The notes beneath the pieces are model-generated. The model did no database searches. It was not told where the DNA came from and saw nothing but the letters and a program-made list of their open reading frames with translations. The position numbers were made by a program, and so were the translations under genes. This document shows positions 7,006-15,358 of a stretch of DNA of 64,000 nucleotides, one piece after another. The DNA comes from Cupriavidus sp. WGlv3 (lineage in GTDB: Bacteria; Pseudomonadota; Gammaproteobacteria; Burkholderiales; Burkholderiaceae): contig NZ_JALHRX010000001.1 in the NCBI RefSeq assembly GCF_023952475.1, forward strand, positions 62,001-126,000. Reading direction: 5' to 3'. Numbering within the stretch: position 1 is the stretch's first letter; every line of letters starts with the position of its first letter.

Positions 7006-10000
7006 ATGCCGCAGGAGAACGAAGACAAGGTCGCGCACCTGCTGGACGAACTGGCCAACTTTGCGCGCGGGCGGCTGCCGGCGGCGATGTTCAGCGTGGT
7101 CGAGCCCTTCCTGCTGCATTACTACGACCAGGCCGACGCCGAAGACCTGCTGCGGCGCGAAGTGGCCGACCTGTACGGCGCCGTGATGGCGCACTGGCAG
7201 ACGGCGCAGAAATTCACCCCCGGCAGCGCCCGCATCCGCGTCTACAACCCCAACCTGGAAGAGCACGGCTGGCACTCCGACCACACCGTGGTCGAGATCG
7301 TCAACGACGACATGCCGTTCCTGGTCGACTCCGTCACCATGGAGATCAATCGCCAGGGCCTGGCGCTGCATTCGGCCATCCATCCGGTGTTCCGGGTCTG
7401 GCGCGGCGGCACCGGCATCGAGCGGATCGCCCCTGCCGGCGCCGGCGAGGGTGGCGACAATTCGCGCCTGGAGTCCTTTATCCATTTCGAGATCGACCGC
7501 ACCGGCGAGTCGTCGCGCCTCGACGCCTTGCGCAACGGTATCTCGCAGGTGCTGGTCGACGTGCGCGCCGCGGTGGAAGACTGGCCGAAGATGTGCGACA
7601 TCACCCGCGCCACCATCGGCGCGATGGCGCAGGCGCCGGACGCGGCTTCAGCGGAGAGCGTCGAGGCGCGCGCCTTCCTGGAATGGATGATGGACGACCA
7701 TTTCTCCTTCCTGGGACAGCGCGACTACCAGCTGGTGGCGCGCGACGGACGCTACTTCCTGCGCGGCGTGGCGGGCTCCGGCGCCGGCATCCTGCGTGAA
7801 AGCCTGCGCGAGCCCGACGCCGAAGACCTGACCCCGCTGCCCGCGGCGGCCACCGCGATCATCGAAGGCAGCTCGCCGATCTTCCTGACCAAGGCCAATT
7901 CGCGCGCCACCGTGCACCGCCCCGGCTATCTCGACTACGTCGGCGTCAAGCTGCTCGACGAAAACGGGCAGCTGTTCGGCGAGCGGCGCTTCGTCGGCCT
8001 CTACACCTCGACCGCCTACATGGCGCCAATCGCCGACATCCCGCTGGTGCGGCGCAAGTGCGCCAACATCCTGGCGCGCGCCGGCTTCCTCGCCAAGGGC
8101 CACCTGTACAAGTCGCTGGTCACGATCCTGGAACAGTATCCGCGCGACGAACTGTTCCAGGCGACCGAGGACGAGCTGTTCGATATCACCACCGGCATCC
8201 TGCGGCTGCAGGAACACCAGCGCACGCGGCTGTTCGTGCGGCGCGACCGCTTCGACCGCTTTGTCTCGTGCCTGGTGTTCGTGCCGCGCGACAAGTACAA
8301 CACCGACCTGCGCCAGAAGATCCAGAAGCTGCTGACCGCCGCTTTCCACGGCACCAGCTGCGAGTTCACGCCCTTGCTGTCGGAATCGCCGCTGGCGCGC
8401 ATCCAGCTGATCGTGCGCGGCGAGCCCGGCACCATGCCCAAGGTCGACACGCAGGAGCTGGAAGCGCGCATCGTGCATGCCAGCCGCCGCTGGCAGGACG
8501 ACCTCGCCGAAGCGCTGCACGAAAGCCACGGCGAAGAGCACGGCAACCGGCTGCTGCAGCGCTATGGCGGCTCGTTCCCCGCCGGCTACCGCGAAGACTA
8601 TCCGGCGCGCACCGCGGTGCGCGATATCGAGCTGATGGAGCATGCGCGGCGCGGCAACGGCATGGCGATGAACCTGTACCGGCCAATCGAAGCCGCGCCG
8701 GCTGCGTTCCGCTTCAAGGTGTACCGCGCCGGCGAACCGATCGCGCTGTCGCTGAGCCTGCCGATGCTGGAGCACCTGGGCGTGCGCGTCGATGAAGAGC
8801 GCCCCTACCTGATCGAGCCCGACAGCGGCGCACCGGTCTGGGTGCACGACTTCGGACTGGAAATCGCCGACGGCGGTGGCGCCGCGGAATTCGACATCGC
8901 GCGCGTCAAGGCGCTGTTCGAGGACGCCTTCGCGCGCGCATGGCACGGCGAGATCGAGAACGACGATTTCAACCGCCTGGTGCTGCGCGCCGAACTGGCC
9001 GCGCGCGACGTCACCATCCTGCGCGCCTACGCGCGCTACCTGCGCCAGGTGGGCTCCACCTTCAGCGACGCCTATATCGAACGCGCGCTGACCGGCAATG
9101 CCGGCATTGCCGCGATGCTGGTGGCGCTGTTCGTGGCACGCTTCGACACCTTCAGCCAGGTGGCCGCCGACGCCGCGCGCCAGGCGCGCTGCGACAAGCT
9201 GCTGGCCGATATCGGCACGGCTTTGGACAAGGTGCCCAACCTCGACGAAGACCGCATCCTGCGACTCTTCCTCGGCGTGATCAACGCCACCGTGCGCACC
9301 AATTATTTCCACCGCGGCGAGGACGGCCAGCCGCGTCCGTACCTGTCGTTCAAGTTCAATCCGGCCCTGGTGCCGGGCCTGCCCGAGCCGCGCCCGATGT
9401 TCGAGATCTGGGTCTACGCGCCGCGCGTGGAAGGGGTGCACCTGCGCGGCGGACGCGTGGCGCGCGGCGGGCTGCGCTGGTCGGACCGGCGCGAGGACTT
9501 CCGCACCGAAGTGCTGGGCCTGATGAAGGCGCAGATGGTCAAGAACACGGTGATCGTGCCGGTCGGCTCCAAGGGCGGCTTCGTGGTCAAGCGCCCGCCG
9601 CCGCCGGCCGACCGCGACGCCTTCCTGCGCGAAGGCATCGCCTGCTACCAGACCTTCCTGCGCGGGCTGCTGGACCTGACCGACAACCTCGTCGGCGGCG
9701 AGCTGGTGCCGCCGCCCGAGGTGGTGCGTCACGACGACAACGACCCCTACCTGGTGGTGGCCGCGGACAAGGGCACGGCCACGTTCTCGGACTTCGCCAA
9801 TGCGATCTCGGCCGAGTACGGGTTCTGGCTGGACGATGCCTTCGCCTCCGGCGGCTCGGTCGGCTATGACCACAAGAAGATGGGCATCACCGCGCGCGGC
9901 GCCTGGGAATCGGTCAAGCGGCATTTCCGCGAGATGGGCGTCGATATCCAGTCCACGGATTTCACCGTGGCCGGCATCGGCGACATGTCGGGCGACGTGT

Positions 10001-11859
10001 TCGGCAACGGCATGCTGCTGTCGCCGCATATCCGGCTGGTGGCTGCGTTCGACCATCGCCACGTCTTTCTCGACCCGGATCCGGACCCGGCGCGCAGCCT
10101 GCAGGAACGCGCGCGGCTGTTCGGGCTGCCGCGCTCGAGCTGGGCCGACTACGACGCCACGGCGATTTCCGCCGGCGGCGGCATCTATCCGCGCACCGCC
10201 AAGACCATCCCGCTGTCGGCGCAGGTGCAGGCGGTGCTCGGCATCACCGCGAGCGCGCTGTCGCCGGCCGAGCTGATCCACGCCATCCTGATGGCGCCGG
10301 TGGACCTGCTCTACAACGGCGGCATCGGCACCTACGTCAAGTCCAGCCAGGAGACGCACCTGCAGGCCGGTGACCGCACCAACGACGCGGTGCGCGTCAA
10401 TGGCAACGAGCTGCGCTGCAAGGTGGTCGGCGAAGGCGGCAACCTCGGCTTCACCCAGCTGGGCCGCATCGAGTTTGCGCGCAAGGGCGGCCGCATCAAC
10501 ACCGATGCCATCGACAACTCGGCCGGCGTCGACTGCTCCGACCACGAGGTCAATATCAAGATCCTGCTGGGACTGGTGGTCGCCGACGGCGAGATGACCG
10601 AGAAGCAGCGCAACAAGCTGCTGGCCGAGATGACCGACGAAGTCGGCCTGCTGGTGCTGCAGGACAACTACTATCAGACCCAGGCGCTGTCGGTGGCCGG
10701 CCGCAGCAGCGGCGCGCTGCTCGATGGCGAGGCGCGCCTGGTGCGCTGGCTGGAACGCGCCGGGCGGCTGAACCGCGCGCTGGAATTCCTGCCCTCGGAC
10801 GAGGACATAGCCGAGCGCAAGCTGGCCGGCGAAGGGCTGACCTCGCCCGAGCGCGCGGTGCTGCTGGCCTACAGCAAGATGTGGCTGTACGACGAACTGC
10901 TGGGCTCCGACGTGCCGGAGGACGCGCTGGTCGCCGGCCTGCTTGCGGATTACTTCCCGGTGCCGCTGCGCCAGCGCTATGGCGAGGCCATGCAGCGCCA
11001 TCCGCTGCGGCGCGAGATCCTGTCGACGCACCTGACCAATATGCTGGTCAACCGCATCGGCGCCACCTTCGTGCACCGGATCATGGAAGAAACCGATGCG
11101 CGACCCGCCGATATCGTGCGCGCGTGCCTGATCGCGCGCGACGTGTTCGCGCTGACCGCGCTGTGGCAAGAGATCGACGCGCTCGACAATCGCGTGGCCG
11201 ACGCCGAACAGGCGCGCATGTTCGGCTCGGTGGCGCTGCTGCTGGAGCGCGCATGCCTGTGGTTCATCCGCTATCTGCGCAGCGGCAGCAGCGCCACAGA
11301 AGACCTGGCGCGCTTCGCGCAGGCGGCACAGTGGCTGGGGCCCCGCTTGCCGCAACTATTGCCACAAGCCGATGCCGCGGCGTTAGCCGAGCATACGCGT
11401 GCGCTGATCGAGGCGGGGGTGGGCGAGACGCTGGCCGCGCGCGTGGCCGGCAGCGAGATTTCCGCCGCGGCGCTAGACATCGCCGAAGTGGCCACGGCGT
11501 GCGAGCGCAGCCTGGACCTGGTGGCGGGGGTCTACTTCGCGCTGGACAGCCACCTGAGCTTCAGCTGGCTGCGCGAACGCGCGCTGGCGCTGCCCTCGGA
11601 CACCCATTGGGACCTGCTGGCACGCACCACCACGCTGGAAGACCTGGGGCGGCTCAAGCGCGCGCTGACCGTCAGCGTGCTGTCGCAGGCGGGCGACCAG
11701 GCCTCGCCGGAAGCGATGATCGACGCCTGGCGCGCCAGCCGCCACGGCGCGCTCGAACGCTTCACGCGCATGCTGGCGGACCAGCGCGCGTCGGGGGCGG
11801 CAGGGCTGTCGATGCTGTCGGTCGCGGTGCGCGAGATCGGCATGCTGGAGCGAAGCTAG
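7006..11859 (+). CDS. gdhB: NAD-specific glutamate dehydrogenase, large (GDH-180 type)
   Basis: A 1617-aa enzyme of the large bacterial NAD-glutamate dehydrogenase family, which oxidatively deaminates L-glutamate to 2-oxoglutarate and ammonia. The length matches the family (about 1,600 aa). The start ATG at 7006 follows an AGGAGG site; an upstream in-frame start at 6862 lacks one. The N-terminal third is the regulatory ACT-like part. The catalytic part includes GGLRWSDRREDFRTEVLGLM and VGSKGGFVVK (around residues 825-865), and the dinucleotide region includes GIGDMSGDVFGNGML. The C-terminal helical domain completes the chain. No partner subunit is needed. It is convergent with the 117-aa gene, 21 bp away. 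The symbol follows Pseudomonas usage. Confidence 0.95.
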   Translation: MPQENEDKVAHLLDELANFARGRLPAAMFSVVEPFLLHYYDQADAEDLLRREVADLYGAVMAHWQTAQKFTPGSARIRVYNPNLEEHGWHSDHTVVEIVNDDMPFLVDSVTMEINRQGLALHSAIHPVFRVWRGGTGIERIAPAGAGEGGDNSRLESFIHFEIDRTGESSRLDALRNGISQVLVDVRAAVEDWPKMCDITRATIGAMAQAPDAASAESVEARAFLEWMMDDHFSFLGQRDYQLVARDGRYFLRGVAGSGAGILRESLREPDAEDLTPLPAAATAIIEGSSPIFLTKANSRATVHRPGYLDYVGVKLLDENGQLFGERRFVGLYTSTAYMAPIADIPLVRRKCANILARAGFLAKGHLYKSLVTILEQYPRDELFQATEDELFDITTGILRLQEHQRTRLFVRRDRFDRFVSCLVFVPRDKYNTDLRQKIQKLLTAAFHGTSCEFTPLLSESPLARIQLIVRGEPGTMPKVDTQELEARIVHASRRWQDDLAEALHESHGEEHGNRLLQRYGGSFPAGYREDYPARTAVRDIELMEHARRGNGMAMNLYRPIEAAPAAFRFKVYRAGEPIALSLSLPMLEHLGVRVDEERPYLIEPDSGAPVWVHDFGLEIADGGGAAEFDIARVKALFEDAFARAWHGEIENDDFNRLVLRAELAARDVTILRAYARYLRQVGSTFSDAYIERALTGNAGIAAMLVALFVARFDTFSQVAADAARQARCDKLLADIGTALDKVPNLDEDRILRLFLGVINATVRTNYFHRGEDGQPRPYLSFKFNPALVPGLPEPRPMFEIWVYAPRVEGVHLRGGRVARGGLRWSDRREDFRTEVLGLMKAQMVKNTVIVPVGSKGGFVVKRPPPPADRDAFLREGIACYQTFLRGLLDLTDNLVGGELVPPPEVVRHDDNDPYLVVAADKGTATFSDFANAISAEYGFWLDDAFASGGSVGYDHKKMGITARGAWESVKRHFREMGVDIQSTDFTVAGIGDMSGDVFGNGMLLSPHIRLVAAFDHRHVFLDPDPDPARSLQERARLFGLPRSSWADYDATAISAGGGIYPRTAKTIPLSAQVQAVLGITASALSPAELIHAILMAPVDLLYNGGIGTYVKSSQETHLQAGDRTNDAVRVNGNELRCKVVGEGGNLGFTQLGRIEFARKGGRINTDAIDNSAGVDCSDHEVNIKILLGLVVADGEMTEKQRNKLLAEMTDEVGLLVLQDNYYQTQALSVAGRSSGALLDGEARLVRWLERAGRLNRALEFLPSDEDIAERKLAGEGLTSPERAVLLAYSKMWLYDELLGSDVPEDALVAGLLADYFPVPLRQRYGEAMQRHPLRREILSTHLTNMLVNRIGATFVHRIMEETDARPADIVRACLIARDVFALTALWQEIDALDNRVADAEQARMFGSVALLLERACLWFIRYLRSGSSATEDLARFAQAAQWLGPRLPQLLPQADAAALAEHTRALIEAGVGETLAARVAGSEISAAALDIAEVATACERSLDLVAGVYFALDSHLSFSWLRERALALPSDTHWDLLARTTTLEDLGRLKRALTVSVLSQAGDQASPEAMIDAWRASRHGALERFTRMLADQRASGAAGLSMLSVAVREIGMLERS

Positions 11860-11880
11860 CCGCGCCGGATGCCGGGCGGC

Positions 11881-12234
11881 TTAATCGTCGGTGTCAGCGT
11901 CAGGGTCAGCACCGAGATCCGCGTCGGCATCGGCGCCGCGCGGTCGCAGCTCGAGGCCGAGCAGGATCAGTAGCTCGAAGGCATCGGACAGCAGGTGCTT
12001 CTGCCGCGGCAACAGGCTCGCGTACGGCATGTCGTAGATCGACTGGTGCGCCGCGCGCTCGCCCTTCAGGCCGCGGTCGCGCGCGATGTCCGACAGCAGC
12101 GCGGCAAACCCGGACAGGTCCTGCGCCGCCAGCGCCGAGTTCAACACCTTCGCGATAACTTCGGGCGAAGCGTTGGCCCAGCCCATGCGCTCGGCATTGG
12201 AAGCGGGGTCGTTGGGAAGGTCGGCAAAGTCCAT
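11881..12234 (-). CDS. Hypothetical 117-aa protein with Asp-rich tail
   Basis: A cytoplasmic protein that I do not recognise firmly. Residues 20-60 (SPEVIAKVLNSALAAQDLSGFAALLSDIARDRGL, split here only for reading) are predicted helical and faintly recall the helix-turn-helix antidotes of the HigA/HI1420 type, but no toxin gene is next to it. The C-terminus is an acidic Asp/Ala tail (ADADLGADPDADTDD). It is convergent with the glutamate dehydrogenase gene. Codon use is typical of the chromosome, so it is probably real. Confidence 0.65.
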   Translation of the reverse strand: MDFADLPNDPASNAERMGWANASPEVIAKVLNSALAAQDLSGFAALLSDIARDRGLKGERAAHQSIYDMPYASLLPRQKHLLSDAFELLILLGLELRPRGADADADLGADPDADTDD

Positions 12235-12289
12235 GTTGTGTTTAACGGTCCTGCCTGAACTAGCTTAAGCCGCCAACGATGTGAATTTG

Positions 12290-12307
12290 ACCCCACACAG
12301 GTGGGGT
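12290..12307. other. Short perfect hairpin between two small genes
   Basis: Arms ACCCCAC and GTGGGGT close an ACAG tetraloop, just after the stop of the zinc-ribbon gene on the minus strand. No T run follows, so it could be a weak Rho-independent or pause structure. The rest of 12235-12333 is empty. Confidence 0.4.
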
Positions 12308-12333
12308 AACATGGCCTGCCCGCCCGCTGCCGG

Positions 12334-12618
12334 TCAGCGCGATGCGGGCTTGGCGCGGCCATGGGCCGGTGCCTTCCGCGGTACCTTCGCCGGCGCCTTT
12401 GGCCGTGCTCCGGCGGGCCGCTGCGCCGGTGCCTTTTGCGCTGCGCTGGCGGGTACCTGGCGATAGGTCGTGCTGCCATCTTTGGCCGTGCGCGCCACGA
12501 CATGGTTGCGCGCGCCACATTGCGGGCAGCGGAACACCAGTCCCTGCCCTTCATCGCGGATCTGCACCTCGTCCGGCTCCCAGCTGGCGCCGCAAGCCTG
12601 GTTCCCACACACAAACAT
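12334..12618 (-). CDS. Small zinc-ribbon protein with Lys/Ala/Pro-rich tail
   Basis: A 94-aa protein starting at ATG 12618 with AGGAG 6 bp upstream. The N-terminal half is a zinc ribbon with two cysteine pairs: CGNQAC (CX4C, residues 3-8) and CPQC (CX2C, about residues 31-34), which probably bind one zinc ion. The C-terminal 40 residues are a basic Ala/Pro/Lys tail (KAPAQRPAGARPKAPAK and similar), like histone-H1-type tails in this group, and may bind nucleic acid. The function is unknown. Confidence 0.75.
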   Translation of the reverse strand: MFVCGNQACGASWEPDEVQIRDEGQGLVFRCPQCGARNHVVARTAKDGSTTYRQVPASAAQKAPAQRPAGARPKAPAKVPRKAPAHGRAKPASR

Positions 12619-12738
12619 GAATTCTCCTGGAAGATCGTGCCAATCGACTGCCGGCACGGACGCGATTATCAGGCCTGCCGCGCGCGAGCGGGTCGATTTG
12701 CCGCCAATTGTGCCGGTCGGCCGGCATGGCCCGGCGTT

Positions 12739-13125
12739 TCAAGCATTGCGCTGCACCCATTGCTGCGCCCACGCAATCGCCGCGGCCCGCGCCTCCTCCG
12801 GCGTGGCATGGGTGATCGGTGGCGCCCCGCCTTCCAGCACCACGGCGCCCGCTTCCCAGATATCGCACAACGCCTTGAAGCGCCCCATGCCCAGCGCATG
12901 GCAGAACACGTGGATGACGAAGCCGCGGTACTCGAGCACGTCGGTGGCGGCATCGGTCAGCACCTGGTCCGCGGTGACGTCGGCAGGCAGCAGTGGCGCA
13001 TCGGACTGACGCGGTTCGCGCTGATCGGCCGCCGTGCGCGCCGACCGTGCCAACGCGCCCCCGACCGCCGCGCCAAGCAGCACGCCCAGGCCGAACCAGC
13101 AGGCTTTGCTTCCGCTTTCAGCCAT
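12739..13125 (-). CDS. Hypothetical membrane-anchored protein, 128 aa
   Basis: A protein of unknown role with one N-terminal membrane segment (WFGLGVLLGAAVGGALA, about residues 9-26) and a soluble domain (about residues 55-128) with VLEYRGFVIHVFCHALGMGRFKALCDIW. The start at 13125 has AGGAG 7 bp upstream; the longer frame to 13290 would add an unlikely 55 residues that cover the LexA box. It is transcribed divergently from the SOS-box gene, with 184 bp between the two starts. Confidence 0.7.
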   Translation of the reverse strand: MAESGSKACWFGLGVLLGAAVGGALARSARTAADQREPRQSDAPLLPADVTADQVLTDAATDVLEYRGFVIHVFCHALGMGRFKALCDIWEAGAVVLEGGAPPITHATPEEARAAAIAWAQQWVQRNA

Positions 13126-13251
13126 GGCATCTCCTGTAGCGACCCGGCGGTCGCGGCAAGACAGCGTCGTGAAGACTGTTACCGGTTTCAGGTTATACCA
13201 GGCAACGATCACGTACCGGCGCACCGAGGGCCGAAATTGAGAATCAGGAGG

Positions 13252-13280
13252 ATGACCGAACGGCATGCCGCGGCTATACT
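13252..13280 (+). promoter_or_regulatory. Promoter of the 86-aa gene
   Basis: ATGACC (13252-13257) and TATACT (13275-13280) have a 17-bp spacer. The -10 element overlaps the left arm of the LexA box, which is the usual layout for LexA repression. Confidence 0.55.
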
Positions 13281-13296
13281 GTACATCCATACAGTA
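13277..13296. promoter_or_regulatory. LexA (SOS) box
   Basis: TACTGTACATCCATACAGTA contains CTGT-N8-ACAG with fully symmetric TACTGTA and TACAGTA arms apart from the centre. It matches the consensus used by LexA in beta- and gammaproteobacteria at every conserved position. It sits on the -10 element and 14 bp before the ATG of the 86-aa gene. Confidence 0.8.
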
Positions 13297-13309
13297 TCAG
13301 GACACTGCC

Positions 13310-13570
13310 ATGCCCTTGTACCAGTCCGATTCCATCCTGCTCGAAGCCCATTACTTCGGCGACGACACCGAATCCGTGCGCCTGCGCTGCGGCAGCGTCT
13401 GCGTCAACGCCGGCGCCATCCTGGTCGACGGCATCGAGCTGCGCCAGCTGCAGTCGCTGCGCTGGACCCCGGACTTCCTCTCGTTCGAGGCGCAAGGCAT
13501 GCGCCACCGCTATCCGGTGAGCCGCCCGGCGCTGGTCGGCCCCGCGCAGGCGCGCTTTGCGCTGCTTTAA
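13310..13570 (+). CDS. Small protein of unknown function, predicted SOS-regulated
   Basis: An 86-aa protein that I do not recognise. It has no signal peptide or membrane segment. The sequence alternates short hydrophobic strands (ILLEAHYF, VRLRCGSVCVNAG, AILVDGIEL) and looks like a small all-beta fold, with two cysteines at about residues 27 and 31. The start ATG at 13310 lies 14 bp after a perfect LexA box, so LexA very likely represses it and DNA damage should induce it. The Cupin_5 gene follows 44 bp downstream on the same strand and could be co-transcribed. Confidence 0.75.
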   Translation: MPLYQSDSILLEAHYFGDDTESVRLRCGSVCVNAGAILVDGIELRQLQSLRWTPDFLSFEAQGMRHRYPVSRPALVGPAQARFALL

Positions 13571-13614
13571 GCTACACCTTCCGCTTCCACCCATGCGCCG
13601 CGCGCCATGCCCCC

Positions 13615-14121
13615 ATGCCAGACCTGAGCCCGACCGCCCGCCAGCTGATCCACGCACTCGACCTGCGGCCGCATCCGGAAGGCGGCTACTACCGCGAAAC
13701 CTATCGCAGCGAGGAACGCGTCGCATGCCAGGACGGACGCACGCGCGAAGCCTGCACCGCCATCCACTACATGCTTTGCGGCAGGGACTATTCCGCCTGG
13801 CACCGCATCCGCTCCGACGAGCTGTGGCACTACCACGCCGGCACCCCGCTGGACGTGCACCGTATCGTCGACGGCACCATCCTCACCCAGCGCCTGGGCG
13901 ACCCGCTGCGGCATCCCGGCGCGGCCTTCCAGGCGCTGGTGCCGGGGGGCCAGTGGTTTGCCGCCGAACGCGTGGACGCTGGCGACCCCGAGGACTTTGC
14001 GCTGGTCGGCTGCACCGTGGCCCCAGCCTTCCAGTTCAGCGAGTTCGAACTGGCCAGCGCGGCGGTGCTTGCCGGGCTCGTGCGCGGACATGACACGCGG
14101 TGGCAGCGGCTGCTACGATAG
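13615..14121 (+). CDS. Cupin_5 (DUF985) family protein
   Basis: A 168-aa single-domain cupin. The family pattern is clear: PHPEGGYYRETYRS near residue 20, TAIHYMLCG, then HRIRSDELWHYHAGTPLDV with the two histidines expected in the cupin metal/sugar pocket, and the EFELA segment near the end. Members are thought to be sugar-epimerase-like cupins, but no reaction is established. It follows the SOS-box gene by 44 bp and may share its transcript. The start was taken at the ATG from which family similarity begins. Confidence 0.85.
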   Translation: MPDLSPTARQLIHALDLRPHPEGGYYRETYRSEERVACQDGRTREACTAIHYMLCGRDYSAWHRIRSDELWHYHAGTPLDVHRIVDGTILTQRLGDPLRHPGAAFQALVPGGQWFAAERVDAGDPEDFALVGCTVAPAFQFSEFELASAAVLAGLVRGHDTRWQRLLR

Positions 14122-14130
14122 TGCCGCACA

Positions 14131-14167
14131 AAAAAACAGCCCGCCGCGGCGGGGTGCGGGCGGGCTG
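14131..14167 (-). terminator. Hairpin with A/T tract, terminator in the minus direction
   Basis: 9-bp arms CAGCCCGCC and GGCGGGCTG (14137-14145 and 14159-14167), with an A run at 14131-14136 that becomes a U run for leftward transcripts. It would stop transcripts entering from the 46-aa gene side and may also help end the Cupin_5 mRNA. The stretch 14168-14389 holds two copies of CCGATACCGGCC 50 bp apart but no gene that I can see. Confidence 0.6.
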
Positions 14168-14389
14168 GTGAGTACAGCCAGCGCAGTCTACGTGCACACG
14201 CGTTGTCGCCATGCCCGAAGCACCCCGGTATCCCGGCGCTTTTTCTGATTACCGGCCCGAGGGGTCACATGGCCGATGCCGATACCGGCCACTGCGCCGC
14301 AAAAGACACCAGCGCTGTCAGACGGTCACCGATACCGGCCGCGGGAAGCAGCGTGGAGACTGGGGCATCTTCCACCATGGAGGTGCGCC

Positions 14390-14614
14390 ATGCCGGCCAA
14401 GAACATCCACGTCGTACCGCTCGACAACGGCTGGGCCATTGAATCCGAAGACGGCGCGGGCGGGCGCCAACTTTACGCGACGCAAGAAGACGCGATCGCC
14501 GCGGGCACCGAGAAAGCCCGGCAGCTCCAGGCAGAACTGCTCGTCCACGGCCGTGACGGCCGCATCCGGATGCGCAACAGCTTTGGCAGCGATCCTCGCG
14601 ATATCAAAGGCTGA
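14390..14614 (+). CDS. DUF2188 family small protein
   Basis: A 74-aa cytoplasmic protein of the DUF2188 family. It opens with KNIHVVPLDNGWAIESED and ends with ELLVHGRDGRIRMRNSFGSDP, the two segments that define the family. The start has GGAGGT 6 bp upstream. The function is unknown; members often occur as single small genes in stress-related or accessory surroundings. It is convergent with the 46-aa membrane microprotein, with only 13 bp between their stops. Confidence 0.8.
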   Translation: MPAKNIHVVPLDNGWAIESEDGAGGRQLYATQEDAIAAGTEKARQLQAELLVHGRDGRIRMRNSFGSDPRDIKG

Positions 14615-14627
14615 AAAGTCCAGCGCG

Positions 14628-14768
14628 TCAGCCGCCGCTGGCGCGCTGCCCCTCCACACGCGCACGCGTCGCGTAATAAGCAAGCACCAGCGATGCGGTC
14701 AGTGCCAGGCCGGCTACTGCCAAGGCAATGCATGTTGTGCCGACGATTCCGTTGCCCTTGTCGCTCAT
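14628..14768 (-). CDS. 46-aa single-span membrane microprotein
   Basis: A very short gene found by reading the minus strand. GGAGG stands 5 bp before the ATG at 14768, and the product has a polar N-terminus (MSDKGNGIVG), one hydrophobic span of about 22 residues (ALAVAGLALTASLVLAYY) and a basic tail (TRARVEGQRASGG). The positive tail after the span suggests that the C-terminus stays in the cytoplasm. No family is recognised. The good ribosome site, composition and lack of any other gene here make it likely to be real. Confidence 0.6.
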   Translation of the reverse strand: MSDKGNGIVGTTCIALAVAGLALTASLVLAYYATRARVEGQRASGG

Positions 14769-14911
14769 TACAGCCTCCGTCGCGATGAAGTCCGCTGTGC
14801 CACAACTATAGGTGCAACGGGCTGAATCGAAAAACGGCCACGCCTGCGCTCACGCGGAGACCACGCTGGTTGCAGGCGCGAAGTAGCACGCGTTTGCCAC
14901 CGGGACACGGA

Positions 14912-14976
14912 AATAAAAAACCCGCTTGGCGATTTACCAAGCGGGTTTTTTTGTCTGGTCGGGGCGAGAGGATTTG
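14912..14976. repeat. Left direct repeat of the tRNA-Pro island (partial tRNA-Pro 3' end plus terminator)
   Basis: This 65-bp copy matches 17179-17240. It holds the same terminator stem (AACCCGCTTGG with CCAAGCGGGTT, different 7-nt loop) and an identical 25-bp block (14952-14976) that is the last part of tRNA-Pro including the CCA end. Similarity with the T arm continues weakly to about 14983 and then stops, so this is a tRNA fragment and not a gene. Confidence 0.85.
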
Positions 14977-15358
14977 GAACTCCCCAGGCTCCCCAGTTGT
15001 AATCCGTGCTAGAGCGGCGGGTCGTACCGGTTCAGGACAATCGAAGTCTACGCCATAGGCAGCCCATGTACATGTGATGCTTGGATCATCGACCCGGATG
15101 AACTCTGTCGAGATTTCGTAGATGGGGCGTTGTGGGCCTGAAGACGTGAAGGACTGGCTGAACACCGGATGCCATACAGTATAGCGATGCCCAGCCTTGG
15201 ATTCCGTTCCTAATCTGGCACAGGCACCCGGCAGTCTGCAACCGGTCGTTGAACCAAACCGGTGCGAATCTTCCAATCCTCAAATCAGGCTTACCTGATT
15301 TTTTTCTCTTCCTTCGGCTGAAATACTGACGCTTTTATGGCAGCCTCGTGAGATAGAT
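14977..15358. other. Island DNA without a clear gene, 382 bp
   Basis: A leftward open frame (15276 to 14806) runs through this stretch and includes a protein-like segment (IYEISTEFIRVDDPSITC), but it continues into the tRNA repeat and lacks a ribosome site. It may be the remnant of a truncated island gene. Bases 15290-15358 are AT-rich and probably hold the promoter of the fimbrial gene. Confidence 0.4.

Noticed and set aside
7648-11355. 1235-codon open frame opposite the glutamate dehydrogenase gene
   Set aside because: It is a GC-rich mirror frame of a clearly conserved gene, rich in Arg, Gln, His, Val and Gly without any domain or ribosome site.
11881-12234. Toxin-antitoxin antidote
   Set aside because: The resemblance to HigA-type antidotes is faint and no toxin partner is adjacent.
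13266-13290. Longer start (13290) for the 128-aa membrane protein
   Set aside because: It would place the LexA box inside the coding region and add 55 unlikely residues; ATG 13125 has AGGAG.
14952-14983. A second tRNA-Pro gene
   Set aside because: Only the 3' end of the tRNA is present; the anticodon and D arms are missing.
14806-15276. 156-codon leftward frame across the left island repeat
   Set aside because: Starts at TTG without a ribosome site and runs through the tRNA fragment and terminator; at most a remnant of a truncated gene.
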